Below are positions 44,547 to 52,352 of a stretch of DNA of 64,000 nt, piece after piece. Source of the stretch: Kribbella antiqua (GTDB taxonomy: Bacteria > Actinomycetota > Actinomycetes > Propionibacteriales > Kribbellaceae); assembly GCF_004345665.1 (NCBI RefSeq), contig NZ_SLWR01000014.1:1-64000 (forward strand), in the 5' to 3' direction. Each line of letters begins with the position of its first letter. The stretch's first letter is position 1. The position numbers and the translations under genes are program-made. A model generated the notes under the pieces. That model was given only the letters and a program-made list of their open reading frames with translations, did no database searches and had not been told where the DNA came from.

Positions 44547-45143
44547 TCATCTCTTGCCTTCCTGCGCCGCGACCGCCGCGCGCAGCCGCGCGACCTGCAG
44601 CCGGGATTGTGCCTGCGCCAACGCCTCGAGGTTCGCCCGGCTTCCCGCGGCCTGCTGCAGCTTTGAGGTCACACCGCCGCGCCAGACCTGGCAGATCGCC
44701 AGCGCCAGTGCGTCCGCGGCGTCCGCCGGCGTCGGTCGCTCGGCCAGCTTCAGGATCCGCGTCACCATCGTCGTCACCTGTTCCTTGCCGGCCCGCCCGG
44801 ACCCCGTCACAGCTGCCTTCACCTCACTCGGCGTATGCAGCGCGACCGGCAGCCCACGCCGCGCGGCGACGACCATCGCCACGCCCGACGCCTGCGCCGT
44901 ACCCATCACCGTCCGCACGTTGTGCTGCGCGAAAACCCGCTCGACGGCAACAGAGTCCGGCCGATGCTCGGTGATCCACTCCTCCAGCTCGGCCTCGATC
45001 CGCACCAGGCGCTGGGACACGTCGAGGTCGGCCGGCGTGCGGATCACGCCGACGGCGACCAGCGCCGGCGGCTTCCCGGGCGTGCCCTCGACGATGCCGA
45101 GGCCGCACCGGGTCAGCCCCGGGTCGACACCGAGCACCCGCAT
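44547..45143 (-). CDS. ruvC: Holliday junction endonuclease RuvC
   Basis: 198 residues: MRVLGVDPGLTRCGLGIVEG holds the first catalytic Asp, VAVERVFAQHN the Glu, and TPADAADALALAICQ the C-terminal Asp pair. Resolves Holliday junctions delivered by RuvAB. A LexA-type box lies 10 bases before the ATG, so SOS induction of the whole ruvCAB operon is expected, as in mycobacteria. Confidence 0.96.
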   Translation of the reverse strand: MRVLGVDPGLTRCGLGIVEGTPGKPPALVAVGVIRTPADLDVSQRLVRIEAELEEWITEHRPDSVAVERVFAQHNVRTVMGTAQASGVAMVVAARRGLPVALHTPSEVKAAVTGSGRAGKEQVTTMVTRILKLAERPTPADAADALALAICQVWRGGVTSKLQQAAGSRANLEALAQAQSRLQVARLRAAVAAQEGKR

Positions 45144-45152
45144 GGACCACCT

Positions 45153-45168
45153 CCGAACGTTTGTTCGA
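45153..45168 (-). promoter_or_regulatory. LexA-type SOS box upstream of ruvCAB
   Basis: On the minus strand TCGAACAAACGTTCGG matches the actinobacterial SOS box TCGAAC-N4-GTTCGA at all but the last base. It lies 10-25 bases before the ruvC start. It also sits in the 81-base divergent region upstream of a VOC gene. Confidence 0.8.
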
Positions 45169-45224
45169 CAACCCTAACGGCCGCTCAGGACGGCCCAGAA
45201 ATCGACGCGCCGCACACTGCTGTC

Positions 45225-45566
45225 ATGCGAATGGAAATCACGCTCGACTGCGACGACCTGGAGACCCTCGCGGCCTTCTGGTCAGCCGCGCTTCACTACC
45301 ACCGAAGCCGGCCGGACCCGCCCGGCTACGCCGTACTCGAACCGTCCGACGGCAACGGCATCACCCTCAACCTGCAGCGCGTTCCCGAGCCGAAGCTGAC
45401 CAAGAACCGCATGCATCTCGACCTCCTGGTCGAGGACGTCGACGCCGAAGTCCAACGCCTGCTGTCCCTCGGCGCCCACCGCCTCGAGGACCACACCGCG
45501 TACGGCACCCACTGGTCCGTCCTCGCGGACCCGGAAGGCAACGAGTTCTGCGTCGGCGCCGGTTAG
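45225..45566 (+). CDS. VOC superfamily protein
   Basis: 113 residues: MRMEITLDCDDLETLAAFW, HLDLLVEDVDAEVQRLL and VLADPEGNEFCVGAG fit the short VOC type common in actinobacteria. Substrate unknown. It is divergent from ruvC and shares its terminal bases with the convergent Eis-like gene. Confidence 0.8.
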   Translation: MRMEITLDCDDLETLAAFWSAALHYHRSRPDPPGYAVLEPSDGNGITLNLQRVPEPKLTKNRMHLDLLVEDVDAEVQRLLSLGAHRLEDHTAYGTHWSVLADPEGNEFCVGAG

Positions 45567-46732
45567 AAGGAGTCGAGCATGTACGACGCCGACCCACCAA
45601 AGGCAGTGTCGACAGCCGCGTCATCGAGAGGAGACCCACCCTTGGCCAGACCACCCGCGCGCAGCGTCACCAGCGGCGTACCGGCGTAGAGAGCAGCAAG
45701 CCCACGCGGCCCCAGCTCCAGTACGTCGCCGGACACCTGAGCAGGCGTGAGCCGCCCAACCCCATCCGCGACCGACAGATGCCAGTCACCGCTGTTCGAC
45801 TGTACGTCGGCATCCTCCACCCGCAGGTCGAGCTCCAGTACGGCGCCAGGCGCGAACCCACGTGCGGCAATCGCCGCCGGAGCATCGAGCAACCGCAACA
45901 TCCACCGCTGGACCCATGCGTCGCCGTCAGCCTCATGCTCGACCATGAGGTGGATCGGATCGTCCGCCGACACGTACGCATGCACAGTACGGGCGATCGA
46001 CGAGCCGGATCCGACCGTCGCCCACAGCGCTCGCGCAGTCGCCTCTGACCCGGCGACAAGCTCGTCGATGGTCAGGTCGGACCCGGACCAGCTGTAGACG
46101 ACGAAGCCGTCGTCAGCGAGGTAGGCGAAGTTGTCCTCGTCCCTCAGCCATTCCGTGACTTCCTTGATCGGCCACATCAGCGGACCGTTGCTCCGCCGTA
46201 CCTCATGGATCTGCGCGACCAGGTCCAGGAACCGCTGCGCGTCATCCGGCCCAGCACGCCGTACGGCGACCCCCTTTCCACCAAGGCATCGCAGGTCCGC
46301 CGCGCGGAAGGAGAACTTGTAGCGGTGGCCGCCGAACTCGTAGCCGAGGTGGCGGTAGATCACCGTGGTCGCGGGGTAGAGCGCCGTCAGCGGGAACCCC
46401 TTGTCAGCGGCCCGTTGCAGCACCCCGCGCATCAGCTTGCTGCCGACCCCACGACCCCGGTATTCCGGCGCCACCACCACGCCCGCGACACCAGCCACCG
46501 GGACGCGACGACCGCCCCACCACTGCTGGAAGTCCCAGAACCGGGCGGCCGCGACCACCTCGTCTCCGTCGGCCACACCGACGTACCGGCCGTCGTTGAT
46601 GAACGCGAGCGCGTCCTTCGTCCACCGCTCGCGGTCGTCGGATGCCAGTGGGCCGAACGACCGCGCCCGTACTCTGATCACCGCATCCAGCTGATCCTCG
46701 GTGATGTCCACGAACCGCAACGCGTCACTCAC
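45563..46732 (-). CDS. Eis-family GNAT N-acetyltransferase
   Basis: 389 residues from GTG. The N-terminal GNAT domain has AGVVVAPEYRGRGVGSKLM (acetyl-CoA loop RGRGVG) and ALYPATTVIYRHLGYEFGG. A second GNAT-like domain and a C-terminal sterol-carrier-like domain follow, as in Eis (enhanced intracellular survival) proteins. It ends with a C-terminal carboxylate at SASYMLDSF. Eis enzymes acetylate lysines or aminoglycosides with broad tolerance; the natural substrate here is unknown. The longer frame reaching 47209 overlaps the DUF4442 gene and is rejected. Confidence 0.85.
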   Translation of the reverse strand: MSDALRFVDITEDQLDAVIRVRARSFGPLASDDRERWTKDALAFINDGRYVGVADGDEVVAAARFWDFQQWWGGRRVPVAGVAGVVVAPEYRGRGVGSKLMRGVLQRAADKGFPLTALYPATTVIYRHLGYEFGGHRYKFSFRAADLRCLGGKGVAVRRAGPDDAQRFLDLVAQIHEVRRSNGPLMWPIKEVTEWLRDEDNFAYLADDGFVVYSWSGSDLTIDELVAGSEATARALWATVGSGSSIARTVHAYVSADDPIHLMVEHEADGDAWVQRWMLRLLDAPAAIAARGFAPGAVLELDLRVEDADVQSNSGDWHLSVADGVGRLTPAQVSGDVLELGPRGLAALYAGTPLVTLRAGGLAKGGSPLDDAAVDTAFGGSASYMLDSF

Positions 46733-46770
46733 GCCGCCGACCTTACGGCCTCGCGGGCAGCCCGAGCGAC

Positions 46771-47250
46771 CTACTTCTTGTCGGTGACCCAGAGGTGGAT
46801 GGTGCCCTCGACGACAGTGGTGCCGTCGGTGCGGGTGGCCTTGACGCGGACCGGGACGTCGGGGCCGGCCGTCCAGTCGGCAGGGTCGGTCTCGGCGGCG
46901 CACGTCAGATCGGTGGTGGACTTGGCCAGGTAGGCCACCTCCATGCCCTTGGGCAGCCAGCGCTTGTCGGCCGGAACGGTGGCCTCGGCCAACGCGCCCA
47001 TCGCCGCCTCGAGACCGTTGCACACGGCAATCGCATGCACCGTGCCGATGTGGTTCTGCACGGCCCGGCGCTTCGGCAGCACCAGTGCGGCGTAGTTCGG
47101 GCTGACCTGCACGAACCGCGGCCGGATCGACCGGAAGTACGGCGCCTTCCGGGTGAACCCGAGCGAGAACACCCGATCCCCACCGGGGACGGTCCGCAAC
47201 TTCTCCCACATCGCCAGCACCTGATTCGCCATGGCGGGAATGTTACTCAT
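46771..47250 (-). CDS. DUF4442 hotdog-fold protein
   Basis: 159 residues. The sequence NHIGTVHAIAVCNGLEAAMG fits a thioesterase-like hotdog helix (NxxG, then Cys/Glu), and PKGMEVAYLAKSTTDLT with KATRTDGTTVVEG are the following strands. DUF4442 proteins are considered acyl-CoA-thioesterase-like; the activity is not shown. An ATG at 47232 also exists, but GACGGGAA precedes only the ATG at 47250. A 28-base palindrome covers this start codon. Confidence 0.82.
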   Translation of the reverse strand: MSNIPAMANQVLAMWEKLRTVPGGDRVFSLGFTRKAPYFRSIRPRFVQVSPNYAALVLPKRRAVQNHIGTVHAIAVCNGLEAAMGALAEATVPADKRWLPKGMEVAYLAKSTTDLTCAAETDPADWTAGPDVPVRVKATRTDGTTVVEGTIHLWVTDKK

Positions 47251-47263
47251 GAGTCACATTCCC
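47236..47263. promoter_or_regulatory. 28-bp palindrome across the DUF4442 start codon
   Basis: GGGAATGT, one base, ACTCATGAGT, one base, ACATTCCC. It is symmetric at 26 of 28 positions with a perfect 10-bp centre. The DUF4442 ATG (complement CAT at 47248-47250) lies inside. The size and symmetry suit a TetR-type dimer or double-dimer operator. No TetR gene is in the window. Confidence 0.7.
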
Positions 47264-47287
47264 GTCGAGCCCGCGAGCCAAGCGGCA

Positions 47288-47301
47288 TTTAGACGATTCA
47301 A
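47288..47301. promoter_or_regulatory. presumed LacI operator upstream of the regulator gene
   Basis: TTTAGACGATTCAA shares AGACGATTCAA with the site in the transport-operon promoter (49057-49070). It lies 52 bases before the LacI start, so autoregulation is inferred. Confidence 0.6.
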
Positions 47302-47352
47302 TCCACCACGGCTAAGCTGACGGTCCTTTCGATTGAACGGCAGTTGACGACG

Positions 47353-48366
47353 ATGGCCACGCCCAGCATCAAAGAGGTCGCGCACCGCGCCGGCGTCTCG
47401 GTCGGCACGGTCAGCAACGTCCTGAACCGGCCCTGGATCGTCGCACCCGACACCCGGCAACGAGTGCAGGACAGCATCCGCGCGCTCGGTTTCGTCCGCA
47501 ACGAGGCCGCTCGTCACCTGCGCGCCGGACGCAGCCGGACCGTCGGTCTGGTGGTGCTCGACGTGAGCAACCCGTTCTTCACCAACCTCGCGGAAGGCGC
47601 CGAGGCCCTGGCCTACGAGCACGACACCGTGGTGATGCTCTGCAACAGCAAGACCGACCCGGTCCGCGAAGGCCATCACCTCGACCAGCTCGAGCAGCAG
47701 CGCGTTATGGGCATACTGATCACGCCCTTCGACAGCGCGGATCCGCGACTCCAGGCGCTGGTCTCGCGAGGTACGCCGGTCGTCCTGGTCGACCGCGCCG
47801 CGGACAGCGGACTGTGCTCGGTCTCGGTCGACGACCAGCTCGGCGGACGGCTGGCCGGGAACCACCTGATCGAGTCCGGTCATCGCCGGATCGCCTTCAT
47901 CGGCGGGCCGTTCACGATGCAGCAGGTCGCCGACCGCCGTACCGGTATCACCACGACGGTCGAGAAGGCCGACGGCGTCGAGCTGCAACTGTTCGAGGTC
48001 GACGTGATGGGCGTTGTCGAGGGACGCGCGATCGGCGAGCGGATCGCGGCGCTGCCGGCCCGGGCCCGGCCGACCGCGGCGTTCCTGGCGAACGACCTGC
48101 TGGCGCTGGGATTCCTGCAGGCGATGTCCGTCGCGGGTCTGCAGGTGCCGCGCGACATGGCGATCGTCGGGTACGACGACATCGACTTCGCCCGGGCGGC
48201 CGCCGTCCCGCTGTCATCGGTCCGGCAACCGGCCGAACTGCTCGGGCGGTCCGCGATGGAGTTGCTGCAGGAGGAAGTCGAGGCGGCGGACCGGCATCGC
48301 CACCGGCAGGTGATCTTCCAACCCGACTTGATCGTCAGGGAGTCGAGTGACTATGTCCGGCGCTGA
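47353..48366 (+). CDS. LacI-family transcriptional regulator of the pectin locus
   Basis: 337 residues from ATG. The DNA-binding domain is PSIKEVAHRAGVSVGTVSNVLNRP, with the hinge helix NEAARHLRAGRS. The periplasmic-binding-like domain follows (SRTVGLVVLDVSNPFF, PVVLVDRA, AFLANDLLALGFLQA, VGYDDIDFA). A TTG three codons upstream is an alternative start. The DUF1961 gene overlaps its 3' end. The shared operators suggest it represses itself and the downstream transport/lyase operon until a pectin oligosaccharide binds. Confidence 0.92.
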   Translation: MATPSIKEVAHRAGVSVGTVSNVLNRPWIVAPDTRQRVQDSIRALGFVRNEAARHLRAGRSRTVGLVVLDVSNPFFTNLAEGAEALAYEHDTVVMLCNSKTDPVREGHHLDQLEQQRVMGILITPFDSADPRLQALVSRGTPVVLVDRAADSGLCSVSVDDQLGGRLAGNHLIESGHRRIAFIGGPFTMQQVADRRTGITTTVEKADGVELQLFEVDVMGVVEGRAIGERIAALPARARPTAAFLANDLLALGFLQAMSVAGLQVPRDMAIVGYDDIDFARAAAVPLSSVRQPAELLGRSAMELLQEEVEAADRHRHRQVIFQPDLIVRESSDYVRR

Positions 48367-48997
48367 CGTCATCTACGAGAACCCGCTCGCCTCGGCCGCT
48401 GACCTCAAGGGCTTCCGGCTGGAGGGTGACGGCGCGGTCTCGTTCCCGCTCGGCCGGCTGCGGCTCGAGAGCGTCCGGCCGCCCGAGGACGGTCAGGATG
48501 CGAACGTGGTGCTCTGGTGCCCGGAGAACTTCCCGCCCGACCTCACCGTCGAGTGGGATTTCTGGCCGATCCGCGAGCCCGGCCTGTGCATCCTGTTCTT
48601 CCACGCCAAGGGCCGCGCGGGTGAGGACCTCTTCGACCTGACGCCGCGCACCGGGCCGTACGAGCAATACCACCACGGCGACCTGGACACCTATCACGTC
48701 TCCTACTTCCGCCGCCGCTGGCCGGAAGAGCGCGCGTTCCACACCTGCAATCTGCGCAAGAGCTACGGCTTCCACCTCGTCGCACAAGGACCGGATCCGT
48801 TGCCGTCGGTGCTGGACGCCCAAGGTCCTTACAAACTGAGGCTCTCGGTCCAGCGGGGCACGATCACGTTCGCGATCAACGACGTACCCAGCTTCCAGTG
48901 GTACGACGACCAGCCGCTGACCGGCGGCAAGCTCGGCTTCCGCCAGATGGCTCCGCTCATCGGCGAGTACGCGAATCTGCGAATTTCACAGCCCTGA
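48353..48997 (+). CDS. DUF1961 family protein (concanavalin-like, pectin locus)
   Basis: 214 residues. VIYENPLASAADLKGFRLEG and the beta-rich pattern (VVLWCPENFPPDLTVEWDFW, CILFFHAKGRAG, NLRKSYGFHLVAQG, GTITFAINDVPSFQW) suggest a jelly-roll glycan-active protein. There is no signal peptide, so it is probably cytosolic. It overlaps the LacI gene by 14 bases (ATG 48353; GTG 48347 also possible). DUF1961 is associated with polysaccharide loci, so it probably acts on imported uronate oligosaccharides; its activity is unproven. Confidence 0.75.
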   Translation: MSGADVIYENPLASAADLKGFRLEGDGAVSFPLGRLRLESVRPPEDGQDANVVLWCPENFPPDLTVEWDFWPIREPGLCILFFHAKGRAGEDLFDLTPRTGPYEQYHHGDLDTYHVSYFRRRWPEERAFHTCNLRKSYGFHLVAQGPDPLPSVLDAQGPYKLRLSVQRGTITFAINDVPSFQWYDDQPLTGGKLGFRQMAPLIGEYANLRISQP

Positions 48998-49050
48998 GTG
49001 CTACTTCGGGCAGCCGCCTGACCAGTCTCTGACAAACGCTTTCCGAAGCG

Positions 49051-49079
49051 TTGACATTGAGACGATTCAACCATATGGT
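49051..49079 (+). promoter_or_regulatory. sigma-70-like promoter with operator in the spacer
   Basis: TTGACA at 49051-49056, a 17-base spacer, and TATGGT at 49074-49079. The spacer contains TTGAGACGATTCAA (49057-49070), so a bound repressor would exclude RNA polymerase. An inverted repeat AACGCTT/AAGCGTT lies just upstream (49035-49052). It would drive the DUF624 - binding protein - permeases - lyases operon. Confidence 0.75.
49057..49070. promoter_or_regulatory. LacI operator of the pectin operon
   Basis: TTGAGACGATTCAA is roughly palindromic about a central CG (TTGA...TCAA) and shares 11 consecutive bases with the site upstream of the LacI gene. Confidence 0.65.
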
Positions 49080-49128
49080 CACATCACTTTTCGCCCGTTA
49101 ACGCATCTGTCACAAGGCAGGGACCGCC

Positions 49129-49158
49129 ATGAAACAACTGCCGCTGGATCCTCGATGA
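49129..49158 (+). CDS. nine-residue leader ORF coupled to the DUF624 gene
   Basis: The ATG at 49129 follows GGCAGGGA and encodes MKQLPLDPR, then TGA overlapping the DUF624 ATG as ATGA. The DUF624 start has no ribosome site of its own, so initiation there probably depends on ribosomes finishing this leader. It could be a regulatory peptide or only a translational feeder. Confidence 0.45.
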   Translation: MKQLPLDPR

Positions 49159-49784
49159 GCTCCGTAGGTTGGTCAGTCAGGCTGTACGACGCTGCCGACG
49201 AGGTCGTCTGGGCGATCAAGCTGAACGCGCTCTGGATCGGCTTCACCCTCGCCGGCGGCGTCGCGCTGGGTATCGGCCCGGCGACGCTCGCAGCATATTC
49301 ACTGGCCAGACGCAGGTCTTCCGGTGAATCGTTTCATGCTCTGCCTGCCTTCACCGCCGCGTTCCGGCGGGAGTTCAAGCGCGGGTCGCTCGTGGTGCTG
49401 CCGCTGGTGGCGGCCGCGATCGTCCTGATCGGCAACTACCTGTTCTTCGCGTCGCTCGGCGCGAAGGCGTCGCTCCCCCGGCTGGCCAGCCTCGTCGCGC
49501 TGGTCGCCCTCGGGGTGATCGCCGCCTACCTGCTCCCGCTGGCCGTGCACTACGACCTCCGGGTCCGCGAGTTGTTGCCCAAGGCATCGTTGGTCGCGCT
49601 CGCGCGGCCGGCGTCGTCCCTGGTCCTGCTCTTCATCGCGGTGTCCATCGCCTACCTGTCAGCCAAGTTCCCGGTGCTCGGGATCGTGCTGGCCGGCGGC
49701 GGCTGGATCCAGCTCAACACCTGGCTCTGCCTGCGCTTCTTCGCCGAGAACGAGGCGCGCCTGCACCTGAAAGGGAACTCATGA
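49155..49784 (+). CDS. DUF624 (YesL-like) membrane protein
   Basis: 209 residues with about five hydrophobic helices, for example WIGFTLAGGVALGIGPATLAAY, VVLPLVAAAIVLIGNYLFFA and LASLVALVALGVIAAYLLPL. It matches DUF624, whose Bacillus member YesL lies in the rhamnogalacturonan-utilisation operon. The DUF624 role is unknown, presumably a transport accessory. Translation seems coupled to the leader ORF, and the next gene overlaps its stop (ATGA). Confidence 0.82.
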   Translation: MSSVGWSVRLYDAADEVVWAIKLNALWIGFTLAGGVALGIGPATLAAYSLARRRSSGESFHALPAFTAAFRREFKRGSLVVLPLVAAAIVLIGNYLFFASLGAKASLPRLASLVALVALGVIAAYLLPLAVHYDLRVRELLPKASLVALARPASSLVLLFIAVSIAYLSAKFPVLGIVLAGGGWIQLNTWLCLRFFAENEARLHLKGNS

Positions 49785-51334
49785 CCATCTTTTCCCGCCG
49801 GCGTCTGGCCGGCGCCGTCGCACTCGCTGCGTCGACGGCACTGCTCGCGTCCGCCTGTTCGGGTGGTGGCGACAGCAAAGGGGGCGAGGCCGCCGCCAAC
49901 GAGCTGACGGTCCAGGCGCCGCTGTTCGGCACCGCGCCGGATCCGAACGGCGAACTGCAGCAGGCCGTCGAGAAACTCATCGGCAAGAAGCTCAAGATCA
50001 CCTGGGTGCCGAACGCCGAGTACGGCGACAAGTCCAACGTGACGCTTGCCTCGGACAACATCCCCGACGTGATGGTGGTGAACGAGAAGGGCCCGTCGTT
50101 CGTCAAGGCGGCCGAGGCCGGCGCGTTCTGGGACCTGACCGGCAAGCTGGACAAGTACCCGAACCTCAAGCCGGCCAACGAGCAGACCGCCAAGAACACG
50201 ATGACCAACGGCAAGACCTACGGCATCTACCGGGTCCGCCCGCTGCTGCGCTCCGGCATCGTGATCCGCAAGGACTGGCTGGCCAAGCTCGGCCTGAAGG
50301 AACCGCAGACCGTCGAGGACCTCTACGCGATCGCCAAGGCGTTCACCGAGCAGGACCCGGACGGCAACGGCAAGAAGGACACCTACGGCCTGATCATCCC
50401 GAAGTGGCCCGGCAACTACGCCAGCGCCAGCCCGTACGACGTGATCGAGACCTGGTTCGGCGCCCCGAACGGCTGGGGTGAGCGGGACGGCAAGCTGGTG
50501 CCCGGCTTCGATACCCCGGAGTTCCTGGAGGCGAACCGCTGGCTGAAGAAGTGGGTCACCGAAGGCCTGGTCAACCCGGACTTCGCCACCCTGGACAGCG
50601 GCAACTGGAACGACCCGTTCGTACAGGGCAAGGGCGGCATGATCATCGACGTGAACGTCCGGGCCACCCAGCTGCTCGACCTGTTCAAGGAGAAGAACCC
50701 GAAGGACTTCGACAAGGTCACCTTGGTCGGCAACCTGAAGGGCCCGGACGGTCAGAAGCACTCCTACCCGTTCACCGGCTACAACATGGTGATGGCGATC
50801 TCGAAGCAGCACATCCGGACCGATGAGCAGCTCGACCAGGTGCTGCAGACGCTGGACAAGCTCGCGTCAAAGGAGGGCTCGATCCTGCTCACCAACGGCA
50901 TCGAGGGCCGCAACTTCAAGGTCGAGGGCAAGTACGCCGTACCGATCAACCAGGACGACCCGAAGGTCAAGGCGATCCAGAACGATGTCGACAAGGCCTT
51001 CATCCAGCTCGGTACCCGGGCGTCGGTCGGCATGGGCGCGTACCCGCTGCTGCCGAACGACGCGCCGAGCCGGGCGATGCGGGAGAAGTTCGACGTCCTG
51101 ATGAACGAGGACCTGAAGACCGCGGTCTTCAACCCGGCCCTCGGCGTGATCGCCCCGACCTCGATCTCCAAGGGCCAGACGCTGGACACGATCATCCCGG
51201 ACGCCCGGATCAAGTACCTGTCCGGCGCGATCACCGAGGACCAGCTGAAGGCCGCCATCAAGCGCTGGTACGACAGCGGTGGCACCCAGATCGCCCAGGA
51301 GACCAACGACCTCGTCAACAAGGTCGGCGGCTGA
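49781..51334 (+). CDS. sugar ABC transporter substrate-binding lipoprotein (LplA/YtcQ-like)
   Basis: 517 residues with a lipoprotein signal: FSRRRLAGAVALAAS, then the lipobox ASAC at residue 26. The mature part (ELTVQAPLFGTAPDPNGE, IPDVMVVNEKGPSF, GYNMVMAISKQ) fits the large LplA/YtcQ-type binding proteins for oligogalacturonates or rhamnogalacturonan fragments. Membrane-anchored outside. It overlaps DUF624 by ATGA and is followed by the permeases after 3 bases. No ATPase is encoded in the locus; a shared MsiK-type ATPase elsewhere is likely. Confidence 0.9.
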   Translation: MTIFSRRRLAGAVALAASTALLASACSGGGDSKGGEAAANELTVQAPLFGTAPDPNGELQQAVEKLIGKKLKITWVPNAEYGDKSNVTLASDNIPDVMVVNEKGPSFVKAAEAGAFWDLTGKLDKYPNLKPANEQTAKNTMTNGKTYGIYRVRPLLRSGIVIRKDWLAKLGLKEPQTVEDLYAIAKAFTEQDPDGNGKKDTYGLIIPKWPGNYASASPYDVIETWFGAPNGWGERDGKLVPGFDTPEFLEANRWLKKWVTEGLVNPDFATLDSGNWNDPFVQGKGGMIIDVNVRATQLLDLFKEKNPKDFDKVTLVGNLKGPDGQKHSYPFTGYNMVMAISKQHIRTDEQLDQVLQTLDKLASKEGSILLTNGIEGRNFKVEGKYAVPINQDDPKVKAIQNDVDKAFIQLGTRASVGMGAYPLLPNDAPSRAMREKFDVLMNEDLKTAVFNPALGVIAPTSISKGQTLDTIIPDARIKYLSGAITEDQLKAAIKRWYDSGGTQIAQETNDLVNKVGG

Positions 51335-51337
51335 CCC

Positions 51338-52339
51338 GTGGCCACCGACCTGGTGCCTGAGGTGGTACAGCCTGCCGCGGACGCTCCGCGGCAGGCCCCA
51401 CCGGGCAAGAAGAGCCGTCGTGCGCGGCGGCCGGTGCCGCTATGGCGCGACCTGCTCCGCTACCGCTGGCTCTACTTGTTGCTGCTGCCCGGTCTGGCGT
51501 ACTTCCTCGTCTTCAAGTACCTGCCGATGTACGGCCTGACCATCGCGTTCAAGGACTACGTGCCGTTCCTCGGCTACTCGGGCAGCGAGTGGGTCGGTCT
51601 CAAGCACTTCCAGGAACTGTTCACCGGGCCGGACTTCGGCCGGCTGATGTTCAACACGCTGTTGCTCGCACTGCTGACGATCGTGTTCGTCTTCCCGGCG
51701 CCGATCATCGTGGCGCTGATGCTGAACGAGCTGCGCGTCAACGTGCTGAAGCGGTCGGTGCAGTCGCTGATCTACATCCCGCACTTCCTGTCCTGGACGA
51801 TCGTCGCGTCGCTGACCTACCTGCTGTTCTCAGTGGACTTCGGCGTGATCGCGAACTGGATCCACGGCATCGTCGGCGGGCAGAAGGTCGACTACGTCGC
51901 CCAGGCGGACTGGTTCCGGCCGCTGATCGTGCTGCAGCTGCTGTGGAAGCAGACCGGCTGGGGCACCATCATCTACCTGGCCGCGCTGGCCGGGGTCGAC
52001 TCGCAGCTGTACGAGGCGGCCCGGGTGGACGGCGCCGGCCGGTGGCGGCAGTTCTGGCACATCACGCTGCCGGCGATCCGGCCGACCATCGTGGTGATGG
52101 CGATCCTGACGTCCGGTCACCTGATGGACTCCGGGTTCGAGCAGATCTGGCTGATGACCACCTCGCTCAACCGCGACGTCGCGGACGTGTTCGACACGTT
52201 CGTCTACTACATCGGTATCACCCAGGGTTCGTTCAGCTACGCGACCGCCGTCGGTCTGTTCAAGGGCGTCGTCGGTGTCGTGCTGATCTTCGGCTCCAAC
52301 TTCCTGGCCAAGCGTCTGGGCCAGCGAGGCCTGTTCTGA
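51338..52339 (+). CDS. ABC transporter permease (LplB/YteP-like)
   Basis: 333 residues from GTG. A basic N-terminal tail (GKKSRRARRPVPLWRD) precedes six membrane helices. The EAA loop that contacts the ATPase is EAARVDGAGRWRQFWHITLP. It has the FKYLPMYGLTIAFKDY start typical of LplB-type permeases. It pairs with the next gene as the heterodimeric membrane channel for pectin oligosaccharides. Confidence 0.92.
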   Translation: MATDLVPEVVQPAADAPRQAPPGKKSRRARRPVPLWRDLLRYRWLYLLLLPGLAYFLVFKYLPMYGLTIAFKDYVPFLGYSGSEWVGLKHFQELFTGPDFGRLMFNTLLLALLTIVFVFPAPIIVALMLNELRVNVLKRSVQSLIYIPHFLSWTIVASLTYLLFSVDFGVIANWIHGIVGGQKVDYVAQADWFRPLIVLQLLWKQTGWGTIIYLAALAGVDSQLYEAARVDGAGRWRQFWHITLPAIRPTIVVMAILTSGHLMDSGFEQIWLMTTSLNRDVADVFDTFVYYIGITQGSFSYATAVGLFKGVVGVVLIFGSNFLAKRLGQRGLF

Positions 52340-52352
52340 AGGGGCTGTGAGC

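Noticed and set aside
46733..47209. N-terminal extension of the Eis-like protein
   Set aside because: It overlaps the DUF4442 gene in another frame and reads as Arg/Gly/His-rich shadow sequence. The GTG at 46732 gives the normal Eis length.
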